Source: Algoriphagus winogradskyi
Lineage (GTDB): Bacteria > Bacteroidota > Bacteroidia > Cytophagales > Cyclobacteriaceae
Length of the DNA: 64,000 bases
Assembly: GCF_900182815.1 (NCBI RefSeq)
Contig: NZ_FXUA01000001.1
Coordinates: 186,001 to 250,000, forward strand
Reading direction: 5' to 3'
In this document: in pieces, positions 8,801 to 16,453 of the stretch
Layout: each line of letters starts with the position of its first letter
Position numbering within the stretch: the first letter of the stretch is position 1
Position numbers and translations under genes: made by a program
Notes under the pieces: generated by a model
Seen by the model: only the letters and a program-made list of their open reading frames with translations
Told to the model about the DNA's origin: nothing
The model's database searches: none

Positions 8801-10025
8801 TGTGGTGATATTGTACAAAGATTAACTGACCATTTTCACTGGCATCTTTCAGATTTTCTTCCAGCCAAATATATTGGTCAGATCCTGGCCCAAAACTGCT
8901 CAGATCTTTTCCTCCTGCAGCATTGTATTGTGCCAGCGTATAGTTTTCCTGAGTATCAGTGCCAGGCTCAGTGTATTGTTTTCCCGTAAGCTTAGGCTGC
9001 CCGTCAAAATCTGCGGCAGTTTGATCAGGTGTACCGTTGCTGGAATCCAGAGTCAAAATAGTTACTGGCCCATAATCCACACGATAGTAGCTTTTTTTAT
9101 GCTTTTGAAGCGGATCTTCAATTGGGGTTTCGAAATAGGTATGAAAACGGTTCCTGCCTACGACCGGAAGAAATTCACCCCTCTCATTGGTTCCGTACCC
9201 TCCACTGATTGCTCCATAAGACTCCCAATTGCCAAGTGCAGGTATGATCGCATAGCTAGACAGGCCCTTCCCCATACTCCCTGCATTCTGTCTAAAAAAT
9301 TCGTCCCAGCCAGGCTGGTATCCAGCCCCTTGTACCAAATCACCCGGCATTAGGATAAAGTTCGGGTTTCGGGAATTTATGACTTTCAGGTTTTCATTAT
9401 AGCCAACTTGCTCTGTCAACATGTAATTTGGAATCTCTATCCCTTGCTCAATGGTACTTCCAAACTTTTGCTTCCAAAGTTCTGGGACAGTAGTTATGGG
9501 TCGGAATAGTGGATTTCCTGGATACCAAGCTCTGTTGGTTACTCTTCCTCTGGGTTCAGTCTCAGAATCCGCCAATGCCATAAATCTAATTTTCTCCCAA
9601 TTAGACTTGGAAGCTGGCATGGTAAAAGCACCGTCATAGGTTACTCCTCCTAAAGTAACCAAATAGTTTACCGCTGTACCTGCAGGTAGGTCTATTGGTA
9701 TCCTGTAGCGAAAGACCTCGTCACTTTCTATCCAACTCCCCTGCTCCAAACCTGTAAGTACTTGACTTTTCTCCTGGGACGTATAGTAAATATTAGGGAC
9801 AGGTTCGCCAGTGACTTCACCTTCATACAGAACGTTTCCTGAATCCCCAACAAGCTTAATAAAACTGGAAGTCAATGAATTACCAAACCAAGTTAGCTGC
9901 ATCTTTCCCTCTCCATAAACTTGCAAATAGGGGTAGATTCTATAAGGGTTTACTTCACTGACTTTCAATGACATAAAAGTCAAGCAAATCAACAACCCAA
10001 AACTAAATAGCAGATGCTTTTTCAT
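5859..10025 (-). CDS. secreted phosphoesterase-like protein with repeats and T9SS signal
   Basis: Large extracellular protein, 1388 residues. Order: signal peptide (1-25); purple-acid-phosphatase-type N-terminal domain (YPYLQVYGEGKMQLTW); calcineurin-like metallophosphoesterase domain (about 145-500); two HYR-like beta domains (about 600-750); six tandem 79-residue Ig-like repeats (755-1228); a final Ig-like unit; and a type IX sorting domain (KIYPNPASSQVEI near the end, terminal GKMIKQ). Phosphoesterase motifs are GDL with Asp229, GNWE (265-268), VQYHH (404-408) and GHDE (451-454). Canonical GNHE and GHxH each lose a histidine here, so the metal centre may be altered. Likely cell-surface or released; substrate unknown. 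Confidence 0.88.
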   Translation of the reverse strand: MKKHLLFSFGLLICLTFMSLKVSEVNPYRIYPYLQVYGEGKMQLTWFGNSLTSSFIKLVGDSGNVLYEGEVTGEPVPNIYYTSQEKSQVLTGLEQGSWIESDEVFRYRIPIDLPAGTAVNYLVTLGGVTYDGAFTMPASKSNWEKIRFMALADSETEPRGRVTNRAWYPGNPLFRPITTVPELWKQKFGSTIEQGIEIPNYMLTEQVGYNENLKVINSRNPNFILMPGDLVQGAGYQPGWDEFFRQNAGSMGKGLSSYAIIPALGNWESYGAISGGYGTNERGEFLPVVGRNRFHTYFETPIEDPLQKHKKSYYRVDYGPVTILTLDSSNGTPDQTAADFDGQPKLTGKQYTEPGTDTQENYTLAQYNAAGGKDLSSFGPGSDQYIWLEENLKDASENGQLIFVQYHHIAFSSGEHGVPLNHELSIGQVGTPMRILNPMLEKYGVVAVFSGHDELFERSFVDEDSDGKGIMYYDVGVAGDGLRGEKRDWLGNPFNTLDYNPYRKWSADQSSVEVWNTSGGNPVLVDGGKHYGHLEVNLEKKVEGDQEFAIVNFTPVYIFPVLDQNYNLQKVERRVYKDEVSLKIPLRKTEAKPVVKDRVELVLNAEGKATLKPEQVFTNWPISSIYTVTLSKSDFSCENLGAQEVTVIIKDDKGNTWEDKIEVVVQDKSAPVVQTNNLEVELDLAKGQLELSPEDFIQSISDNCAVKEVTISKTKVTCEDVGKELTVELRAVDFSGNVTEKNTTVLVRSFTSSPVTITGSESICGGTKQSLTLNSEAPFEVVRWRKNGTEISGATGKALEIEGAGTYKAVIRFAGACLFETDEFIVKAANTTPVTITGSESICGGTKQTLTLKSEAAFEVVKWRRNGTEISGAIGKTLEIETAGTYQAIVKNGGGCLVETPNFIVKEASSTPVTITGSESICVGTKQTLTLKSEAAFEVVKWRRNGTEITGASGKTIEIETAGTYQAIVKNGGGCLVETPNFIVKEANATPVTITGSESICVGSKQTLTLKSEAAFEVVKWRRNGTEISGATGKTLEIETAGTYQAIVRNAGGCLVETPNFIVKEANSTPVTITGSETICVGTKQTLTLKSEAAFEVVKWRRNGTEITGATGKTLEIESAGTYQAIVRTAGGCLVETADFIVKETATAAVSISGPATICAGDKQLLTLASEAEFEVVRWRRNGTEISGATNKTLEIEEGGSYHAIVRLAGGCLVETEKFVVESAAKPSGEIIVDGNILKAPEGNFTYQWYRNGEKLEGDTKQKLTVNQMGEFSVELTNEAGCTTRLVPVIMTISGIFNPGILVSEELKIYPNPASSQVEIQALGDLKFAANSMRIYDNSGKQVSSSVEVIRQSSRSVTLAIPRLSAGTYVIMVESDDNRVFVGKMIKQ
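6342..7763 (-). repeat. six tandem 237-bp coding repeats
   Basis: Six in-frame units of 237 bases, each encoding 79 residues that begin VTITGSESIC and contain the phrases FEVVKWRRNGTEI, GTYQAIV and GGCLVET. The phase is exact: the TGTGATGGTCACTGGA motif recurs at 6804, 7041 and 7278. The middle four units are nearly identical at DNA level, which implies recent duplication or gene conversion. Each unit has two cysteines placed to form a disulfide. The fold is probably Ig-like, serving as a spacer or adhesive stalk. Confidence 0.93.
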
Positions 10026-10146
10026 GGTTAAACAATAAAAGTAAACTAAACAAAGCTAAACGATAATTGCTTGCAATACAGGAAGTAGCAAAAAATATCG
10101 CTCAGTTTGATCTATTTAAAAGAATCTAACCGCCTGAAATGTAAGG

Positions 10147-11241
10147 CTATTCCACCCTGCTTTTTAATAGAAATAACTGAACAGGATTCAACGGATCATT
10201 ACTAAAGATGTAAATATTCCGCTGATCTATTCCTTGTCTTCCTTTTGGGTCAAAAGTCACCTTGAGATATATTGATTCTCCTGGATCCAGAGTAGTCTTC
10301 GGAATCTCAAGCTTCAGACAAGTACAATTGCCTTGAATCTTCTTTATTTCCAAAGGCTCTCTTCCCTTATTGGTCAATAGAACTTCCTTTTCCTGAATTG
10401 CAGAATTTTTAATTGTCTTCAAATCGATTTCCTTAGGATCAATTACCAGTTGAGGAACTTGCTTCAAATCATCCTTAGAAAAAGGGGCATAATATTCGAA
10501 AATATCCGCCAATACACTCAAAGCAATAAATCCGGTAGAATCCTGCCAAGTAAGTGAAACCTGATCTTCGAAATAGCCCAAATCATTTTTCATCGCTCCA
10601 TTATAAGCCACCTGAAGTAACCCGCGATCATTCGGCATAATGGAGTCTGTAAGTTGCTTTACTTGTATATATTCAGGTCCGACATAGGTCAGACTATCCT
10701 TGTAGAATGGAGTCTTACCAAAATTAAAGACCTCCACTTGCTTCAGTTTTGGCACATTGGTAAAGACTTCACCGACATTGATTTTCTCCAATCGAAAGCC
10801 AAGATCCCCTTTTCTTGTCCTATATGTCCCCACAGGATCACTAGCTCTTGGGATCGCATTGCCCTCAATGTAAAGCGTATCCTGCACATCTTGAAGATTC
10901 CCTTTTACTACAATCATTCTAGAAAAAAATCCAGCGCCTGAGGAAGGATCAAAAGAAACCTTTAAAATCCCAGTTTCCCCTACGACCAGGGTATCTTTAG
11001 TGTATTCTACAGTGGTGCAACCACAATCAGTCACTACGGTCTCAATGTAAAAAAGAGAATCCTGGGTATGGGTAAATTCGAATTCTGCGACCTGTGGCCC
11101 TTGCTCTTCCAAGATTGTACCCAAATCCACCTTATTGACAGCCCAGATCAATTTGGGAGTTATAGTTTCTTGAGCCTGTGTGAGTTGGGAGAAAAAACAC
11201 AGAAATAAGAGGGTATAAAGGGACTTTTCTAATCTAATCAT
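10147..11241 (-). CDS. DUF1573 domain lipid-exported protein
   Basis: Exported 364-residue protein with a signal peptide (about residues 1-23, ending TQAQ) and two DUF1573-type beta domains. The first has TVVTDCGCTTVEYTK followed by ILKVSFDPSSGAGFF. The second has IQGNCTCLKLEIPKT followed by LKVTFDPKGRQGIDQRNI and IFSNDPLNPV. The CGC and CTC pairs are typical of this Bacteroidota family, which has an ASPM/SPD-2/Hydin-like beta-sandwich and no settled function. It lies 121 bases upstream of the phosphoesterase gene in the same direction. Despite the label, no lipobox cysteine is evident, so the periplasm is the likely location. Confidence 0.82.
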   Translation of the reverse strand: MIRLEKSLYTLLFLCFFSQLTQAQETITPKLIWAVNKVDLGTILEEQGPQVAEFEFTHTQDSLFYIETVVTDCGCTTVEYTKDTLVVGETGILKVSFDPSSGAGFFSRMIVVKGNLQDVQDTLYIEGNAIPRASDPVGTYRTRKGDLGFRLEKINVGEVFTNVPKLKQVEVFNFGKTPFYKDSLTYVGPEYIQVKQLTDSIMPNDRGLLQVAYNGAMKNDLGYFEDQVSLTWQDSTGFIALSVLADIFEYYAPFSKDDLKQVPQLVIDPKEIDLKTIKNSAIQEKEVLLTNKGREPLEIKKIQGNCTCLKLEIPKTTLDPGESIYLKVTFDPKGRQGIDQRNIYIFSNDPLNPVQLFLLKSRVE

Positions 11242-11311
11242 ACCCGCAATTAACGCATAATTTCAAACGTATTCAGGACTGTTTTACTTAATTTGCAGCA
11301 AAATCAGACCA

Positions 11312-12286
11312 ATGGCAAGAGTATTAACAGGCATTCAAAGCAGCGGCAGACCACACTTAGGAAATATCCTAGGCGCGATTGTCCCTGCAATTGAATTGAT
11401 TAAACAGAACAAGGAGGAGTCGTACATATTTATTGCAGACTTGCATTCCCTTACCACTTCAAAGGATGGCGAGGTTCGCAAGCAAAACACGCTTGCAGTC
11501 GCTGCAGCTTGGCTTGCCTTCGGCTTGGATATAGAAAACACGACTTTTTATCGACAGTCTAGAAGACCTGAGGTAGCGGAACTGACTTGGTACCTGAACT
11601 GCTTCACTCCTTTCCCAATGCTTGCAAATGCGCATAGCTTCAAGGATAAGGCTGAGCGACTTTCTGATGTGAATGCAGGACTATTCACCTACCCGGTTTT
11701 GATGGCAGCTGATATTTTACTGTATTCAGCGGATTTGGTTCCTGTAGGAAAAGATCAGATGCAACACCTAGAAATGACCCGTGATATTGCTTCTACGTTC
11801 AATAGAATCGTGGGTGAGGATATTCTGACTATTCCAGAGGCAAGAATCGATGAAGTGGTAAAAACCATTCCAGGCACTGACGGCCAGAAGATGAGTAAGT
11901 CTTACAATAACTTTATTGATATTTTCCTTCCGGAAAAGGCACTGAAGAAAAATGTAAACAGTATCGTGACCGACAGTAAAGAATTGGAAGAACCAAAAGA
12001 TCCTGATACTGATAATGTCTTCAAACTTTATAGTTTGCTTGCTACAACTGAGCAAACCCAACAGATGCAAGCTAACTACGAAGGCGGAAACTATGGCTAT
12101 GGCCATGCGAAAAAAGAATTATTGCAGCTAATCCTCGATAAGTATAAAAAAGAACGGGAGCTTTTTGATTTCTATATGAATCATCCCGAAGAAATCGAAA
12201 TAAGATTGGCAGCAGGGGAAGAAAAGGCCAAGGCCGTTGGCGCAGAATTGTTGGATAAAGTGAGAGTGAAGCTGGGGTTTAAGTAA
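11312..12286 (+). CDS. trpS: tryptophan-tRNA ligase
   Basis: Class I aminoacyl-tRNA synthetase that charges tRNA-Trp with tryptophan using ATP, in the cytoplasm. The HIGH-type motif is SSGRPHLGN (residues 10-18) and the KMSKS motif is exact at 193-197 (GQKMSKSYNN), both lining the ATP site. At 324 residues it is the normal bacterial length. The ATG at 11312 follows directly on an AT-rich leader and gives the conserved MARVLTGIQSSG start. It is divergent from the DUF1573 gene with a 70-base shared upstream region. Confidence 0.97.
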   Translation: MARVLTGIQSSGRPHLGNILGAIVPAIELIKQNKEESYIFIADLHSLTTSKDGEVRKQNTLAVAAAWLAFGLDIENTTFYRQSRRPEVAELTWYLNCFTPFPMLANAHSFKDKAERLSDVNAGLFTYPVLMAADILLYSADLVPVGKDQMQHLEMTRDIASTFNRIVGEDILTIPEARIDEVVKTIPGTDGQKMSKSYNNFIDIFLPEKALKKNVNSIVTDSKELEEPKDPDTDNVFKLYSLLATTEQTQQMQANYEGGNYGYGHAKKELLQLILDKYKKERELFDFYMNHPEEIEIRLAAGEEKAKAVGAELLDKVRVKLGFK

Positions 12287-12312
12287 GTTCTCACGTCAAC
12301 TCGCCAATTGGA

Positions 12313-12648
12313 AACCTTTGAGGTGTCATTTCGAAGGAAGTATGACTGAGAAATCCCCTCGAAGGTTTTATTATTTTAAAGGATTCTTGCCAAAGGCAAG
12401 ACCTATATGAGCCCAGAATGAAATTCTGGGTAAGCTTGAAATTATTGAAGAAAGAAAGAGTGCCAAAGGCACGATCAGTATTAGACTTAATTCTTCGCAA
12501 TTGTGATGCAGTATCTCAGGGTTTTAAATGCTGAATTAAAACAACCTGAGCGTTTTTCTTAGCGACCTCTGCGACTTTGCGGTAAAAACAAAAATCCTTC
12601 GAGGTGACCCCGAAGACTTAAGACATTCGGGACTACACCTCAAAGGTT
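12313..12648. mobile_element. candidate MITE-like element with inverted ends
   Basis: The left end 12313-12369 and the reverse complement of 12592-12648 align without gaps. The first 14 bases are identical (AACCTTTGAGGTGT), and a CCTCGAAGG block occurs exactly 44 bases inside each end. Overall identity is roughly 70-75% by eye. The 336-base unit has no ORF and contains three hairpins, as expected of a decayed non-autonomous element or a repetitive palindromic cluster. I see no clear target-site duplication. Confidence 0.5.
12545..12583 (-). repeat. intergenic repeat family, copy 2
   Basis: Read on the minus strand it starts ACCGCAAAGTCGCAGAGGTC and continues with a CGCTCAGG end. It matches the pattern of 3510-3541 and 12657-12688. 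It lies inside the candidate MITE-like element. Confidence 0.55.
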
Positions 12649-12656
12649 AATCAACT

Positions 12657-12688
12657 CTCTGCGAAAACCTCAGCGAACTCTGTGGTTT
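12657..12688 (-). repeat. intergenic repeat family, copy 3
   Basis: Read on the minus strand it starts AAACCACAGAGTTCGCTGAG and ends TTTTCGCAGAG. It has the same spacing of GAG and CGC blocks as copy 1. It lies between the candidate MITE and the fabF stop. Confidence 0.55.
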
Positions 12689-12696
12689 AAAAAAAC

Positions 12697-13950
12697 CTAC
12701 ACAAACTCCTTAAAGATCACCGAAGCATTATGTCCACCGAAGCCAAAGGTGTTACTCAAGGCAACAGACACTTTTTTCTTGATAGCAGCCTTGGTAACAA
12801 TCTGAATTCCCTGAGGAATGGCAGGATCCAATGTTTCCGTATTGATCGTTGGAGGAACAACTCCCTCATTGATTGCTTTTACACAGAAAATCGCTTCTAT
12901 AGCTCCGGCAGCTCCCAGCAAGTGACCTGTCATGGACTTAGTAGCAGAGATATGTAAGTTATCATACTTCCCATCAAGCAGGGCAGATATTGCTTTGATT
13001 TCGCTTAAATCTCCTGTAGGGGTAGAAGTCGCATGCGCGTTCAGGTAATCGACATCCTGCATGGTCAAGCCTGCCTCTTCCAAAGCAAATTTCATGCATT
13101 GCAGTGCGCCAGCTCCTTCGGGATGCGTGGCTGTTAAATGGTACGCATCAGCGGTCATTGCCGCTCCGACTACCTCTCCGTAGATTTTGGCTCCACGATT
13201 TTTAGCATGCTCATATTCTTCAAGAATCAAAGCTGCAGCTCCCTCTCCCATCACAAATCCATCTCTGTCCACATCAAAAGGTCTAGAAGCAGCGGAGGGA
13301 TCATCGTTGCGTGTAGAAAGCGCTTTCAACGCATTAAAACCTCCCATTGAGGCTTCTGTGATTGGCGCATCTGACCCACCGGTAATCATCACTTTAGCTT
13401 TTCCCCATTTGATATAGTTGAAAGCATCCATGATCGCACTATTCGATGAAGCACAGGCTGTCACTGCAGTGTAATTGATTCCCATCAGGCCATACTTCAT
13501 GGAGATCACTCCCGAAGCCATATTCACTAGGAATTTTGGATGGAAAAATGGATTGAAACGAGGTGAGCGATCATTTGCTATAAACTCGTTCAGCTCCTTT
13601 TCAAGTGTGTTCATACCACCTTGGCTCGAACCCCAGATCACTCCTGCATCAAATGGGGAGTTCAATTTGGAAACATCCAATCCAGAATCTTCCATGGCCT
13701 CAGCGGCAACATATAAAGCGTATTGGGTAAAAAGATCAGACCGTTTAATGTCACTGCGATCAAGCCTGAGCGTAGGATCAAAATCCTTTAATTCACTAGC
13801 AAATCTGGTTTTGAATTTCTCCGGATTAAAATAAGTGATTTGACCTGCCCCGCTTTTTCCTTCTTTGGCATTCTGCCAATTGGACTTTACATCGTTTCCT
13901 AGCGCAGACAACGCTCCCAAACCTGTGATTACTACTCTTTTTGATTTCAT
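12697..13950 (-). CDS. fabF: beta-ketoacyl-ACP synthase II
   Basis: Thiolase-fold condensing enzyme of fatty acid synthesis, which extends acyl-ACP with malonyl-ACP. The Cys-His-His catalytic triad is complete: Cys166 in VTACASS, His306 in NAHATSTPTGD, His343 in KSMTGHLLGAAG. The C-terminal glycine-rich NTFGFGGHNAS is also present. Length of 417 residues is normal. An acpP gene, the usual neighbour of the main fabF, is absent here, so this may be a second, stand-alone synthase with a specialised acyl chain role. Confidence 0.94.
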   Translation of the reverse strand: MKSKRVVITGLGALSALGNDVKSNWQNAKEGKSGAGQITYFNPEKFKTRFASELKDFDPTLRLDRSDIKRSDLFTQYALYVAAEAMEDSGLDVSKLNSPFDAGVIWGSSQGGMNTLEKELNEFIANDRSPRFNPFFHPKFLVNMASGVISMKYGLMGINYTAVTACASSNSAIMDAFNYIKWGKAKVMITGGSDAPITEASMGGFNALKALSTRNDDPSAASRPFDVDRDGFVMGEGAAALILEEYEHAKNRGAKIYGEVVGAAMTADAYHLTATHPEGAGALQCMKFALEEAGLTMQDVDYLNAHATSTPTGDLSEIKAISALLDGKYDNLHISATKSMTGHLLGAAGAIEAIFCVKAINEGVVPPTINTETLDPAIPQGIQIVTKAAIKKKVSVALSNTFGFGGHNASVIFKEFV

Positions 13951-13985
13951 CTTTTACTATATCAGAAAAAACTCCTTTTTGAATG

Positions 13986-14010
13986 AAAAAACCCGGCTAT
14001 TGACCAGGTT
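13986..14010 (-). terminator. intrinsic terminator
   Basis: On the minus strand AACCTGG and CCGGGTT form a 7-base stem (one G-U pair) with a 7-base loop, followed by a T run (plus-strand A run from 13986). It lies downstream of the minus-strand gene at 14089, separating it from fabF. Confidence 0.65.
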
Positions 14011-14088
14011 CTTTACTTTATTCCTATTTTTTATCTAGACTCGTGTTTCTAAAATCTAACATTTTGATCCTTATGTCTTGACTCTAAT

Positions 14089-14541
14089 CTATCTGCTTCT
14101 CCAAAGGTCTTTTAACTGTCTTCCATTAATCAGCATCACAAAGCGCGCTGGGTTAGGAATCAAAACGATTCGAACATCCTGCTTATCAAACTGCTCAGAC
14201 TCAATCGGTACTCCCTGCTGACCTGAAACTTCATAGCTAATAATGCCATTTGCATCAGGAAGAAGCGGCTTGTAAACATTTGCTATGTAAGCTGTTGGCA
14301 AAAGAATATCTGTATCAGACTTCAGCTTATCCTGAATTTTCTCAATTTCAGTTTCAAGTCTGTCCTCATAGTTTTCGTTGAAATCATCTTCCAAGTCATG
14401 AAGCGCTTCTTCAAGATCGTCATAACTCTCATCGCTATAATCCATAGCGGCTAATTGATTTCTTTTTTCGACTATTTCGGTAAGCTCTTTATCCAGCGTA
14501 TCCCAATTCATTCCGTTCTGTTTTTTTGATTTGAAGTGCAA
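14089..14541 (-). CDS. conserved hypothetical acidic protein
   Basis: Unrecognised 150-residue protein, or 140 if it starts at the second methionine (14511, MNWDTLDKEL), which is the more natural start. The N-terminal half is strongly acidic and helical, with repeated D, E and Y (YSDESYDDLEEALHDLEDDF), probably a coiled coil. The C-terminal half is beta-like with DVRIVLIPNPARFVMLINGR. No signal peptide or membrane segment, so cytoplasmic. It lies 43 bases downstream of an oxidoreductase on the same strand and is followed by a terminator. Confidence 0.75.
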   Translation of the reverse strand: MHFKSKKQNGMNWDTLDKELTEIVEKRNQLAAMDYSDESYDDLEEALHDLEDDFNENYEDRLETEIEKIQDKLKSDTDILLPTAYIANVYKPLLPDANGIISYEVSGQQGVPIESEQFDKQDVRIVLIPNPARFVMLINGRQLKDLWRSR

Positions 14542-14584
14542 AGATGGGAAATCCCTTTTTTTATGAAGAACTATTTCAAAGAAA

Positions 14585-15565
14585 TTAACTTACCAAAAGG
14601 ATTTTTCCATTTCTACCAGGCTTATTGTAAGCCTCAATAGCAGCCTTTACTTCTGCAAGAGGAAATGACGCTTCTACCTCAACTTTGGAATCTTCATCCA
14701 TCAGAAAAGCCTGGGTTTCTTTATAAAGTTTAGCCCTATCTTCATTACTGATTCTTTTCAAAATGCTACTCAACCAAAATCCTTCAATTGAAACTTCCTT
14801 GAAAATCATCAAGCCAGTGTTTAATGGCATTGGTTCACCACTTAATACACCGAATGAATACATCTTCCCAAATTGCTTTATACAAGTCAGGGCTTTGGCA
14901 GCTAATTCTCCCCCTACTGCATCAAATACCGCAGAAACACCTTGACCAGTAACCTCACTGATTACCTTTTTCAAATCTTCTTTCTCGGTGTTTACCACCA
15001 GATCTGCCCCAAGATCAGACAGATACTTTTTCTGCTCATCATGACGAACAGTACAAGCGACTTTGATTCCTTTACTTTTAGCGACTTGAATTGCGAACTT
15101 TCCAAATGCTGATGCTCCTGCTGTAAGTAGCAGCCATTCTCCTTCTTTCAATTCAGATTTATTCACCATCGCTACTGCAGTCACAGGGTTGACAAAGGCT
15201 TGACATGCTATTTCAAAAGACATTCCTTCAGGCATAGGAATCACCTGCGTGGCGGGCAGGGTAATATATTCTTTCCAAGTGCCGGTATTTGTACCTTGCG
15301 CAGTGAACATTACTCGGGTTCCAACAGGGAATTTTCCTTCCTCGTCAGATTTGCTAACAATTCCAGCTGCTTCAAAACCTGCACTACTAGGTAAATTAGG
15401 CTGAATTCCATATTTCCCCTGAATAAACATCAGATCCGAAGGGTTGATATTTCTTGCTTTTACCTGGATCTGAACCTCATGTGGCTGTGGCTCAGGAGCA
15501 GGCGATTCTTTGACCTGTAAAACATCCTCAGGCATTCCTGTCTTTTCAAAAATCACTTCTATCAT
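14585..15565 (-). CDS. MDR-family NAD(P)H-dependent oxidoreductase
   Basis: Medium-chain dehydrogenase/reductase of 326 residues with an N-terminal GroES-like domain (EVQIQVKARNINPSDLMFI) and a C-terminal Rossmann domain (LLLTAGASAFGKFAIQVAK, then VVNTEKEDL). The cysteines that bind zinc in alcohol dehydrogenases are missing. This places it with quinone oxidoreductases and mitochondrial-type enoyl thioester reductases that reduce C=C bonds with NADPH. Divergent from a short-chain dehydrogenase and a 3-hydroxyacyl-CoA dehydrogenase gene, which suggests acyl-CoA or carbonyl metabolism. Substrate not known. Confidence 0.85.
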   Translation of the reverse strand: MIEVIFEKTGMPEDVLQVKESPAPEPQPHEVQIQVKARNINPSDLMFIQGKYGIQPNLPSSAGFEAAGIVSKSDEEGKFPVGTRVMFTAQGTNTGTWKEYITLPATQVIPMPEGMSFEIACQAFVNPVTAVAMVNKSELKEGEWLLLTAGASAFGKFAIQVAKSKGIKVACTVRHDEQKKYLSDLGADLVVNTEKEDLKKVISEVTGQGVSAVFDAVGGELAAKALTCIKQFGKMYSFGVLSGEPMPLNTGLMIFKEVSIEGFWLSSILKRISNEDRAKLYKETQAFLMDEDSKVEVEASFPLAEVKAAIEAYNKPGRNGKILLVS

Positions 15566-15677
15566 AGCTTCTTAAATTTCAAATTGGCTGTTACTAGTAA
15601 TTTAACTAAGAATATTATCCATTCGTTCAGGCATCCACTATATCTTTTCTATCTTGAAAGTAGATAAAAAGTTACGT

Positions 15678-16445
15678 ATGGATCTTTCATCATTATTCTC
15701 ACTTGACGGAAAAGTCGCTCTGATTACAGGAGCAAGTAAAGGAATTGGATTCGGTATTGCAGAGATATTTGTTGCGGCAGGCGCTAAAGTCGTCCTGTGT
15801 AGCAGAAAACAGGATGCTGTGGATCATATGGCTACCAAACTGCGAGCAAAAGGATATGAAGCTGTAGGCATAGCCTGTAACGTGGGAAATATGGATGAAC
15901 TTCCAAACTTGGTGGGCAAAACCATAGAATCGTGCGGACAACTCGATATACTGGTCAATAACGCAGCAACAAGTCCCGTTTTCGGGCCAGTACATGAAAC
16001 GAGCTCCACAGCTTTTGACAAAATTATGAATGTAAACCTGAAAGCTCCCTTTGAACTTTCAAAATTATGCTGGCCCTATTTGCGAGCTTCTTCAAATGCC
16101 TCAATAATCAATATCAGTTCTATAGGCGGTATTTCCCCTGAACATGGATTAGGTATATATAGTGTAAGTAAAGCTGCCTTGATTTCCATGACCAAGGTAT
16201 TAGCCAAGGAATGGGGAGAAGCTAAAATTCGGGTAAATGTGATTTGCCCAGGTCTAATCGAAACTAAATTCTCAGAACCCCTTTGGTCCAATGAAAAAAT
16301 CATGAAAATGGTCATGAATAAACTCGCCATCAAGCGCGTGGGTTCGGCCCAAGAAATTGGAGCTATGGCGCTATTTTTAGCTTCACCCGCATCCGCTTAT
16401 ACTACGGGCTCTGTGTTCACAGCAGACGGAGGTTTCACTATTTAA
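15678..16445 (+). CDS. short-chain dehydrogenase/reductase
   Basis: Classical SDR of 255 residues from the ATG at 15678; a TTG 24 bases upstream keeps the frame open but adds an atypical leader. Motifs are TGASKGIGFG (cofactor-binding TGxxxGxG), NNAATS (NNAG-type), serine in INISSIGG, and the catalytic YSVSKAA (Tyr-x-x-x-Lys). The terminal TTGSVFTADGGFTI is typical of the family. It reduces or oxidises a carbonyl or hydroxyl with NAD(P)(H). The stop is 8 bases before the 3-hydroxyacyl-CoA dehydrogenase gene, so the two are probably co-transcribed. Confidence 0.9.
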   Translation: MDLSSLFSLDGKVALITGASKGIGFGIAEIFVAAGAKVVLCSRKQDAVDHMATKLRAKGYEAVGIACNVGNMDELPNLVGKTIESCGQLDILVNNAATSPVFGPVHETSSTAFDKIMNVNLKAPFELSKLCWPYLRASSNASIINISSIGGISPEHGLGIYSVSKAALISMTKVLAKEWGEAKIRVNVICPGLIETKFSEPLWSNEKIMKMVMNKLAIKRVGSAQEIGAMALFLASPASAYTTGSVFTADGGFTI

Positions 16446-16453
16446 CTACAAGA

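Larger units (their letters stand above)
12287..12696. other. repeat-rich intergenic region
   Basis: About 410 bases without a credible gene. It holds an imperfect inverted repeat pair, three small perfect hairpins (12385-12401, 12412-12430, 12460-12472) and two copies of a short intergenic repeat family. The 69-codon minus-strand ORF in it runs through the hairpins and looks like chance. Confidence 0.75.

Noticed and set aside
8874..9353. 159-codon plus-strand ORF opposite the phosphoesterase domain
   Set aside because: Antisense shadow of a conserved domain in a long clear gene.
12291..12500. 69-codon minus-strand ORF downstream of trpS
   Set aside because: It runs through inverted repeats and hairpins and encodes no recognisable protein.
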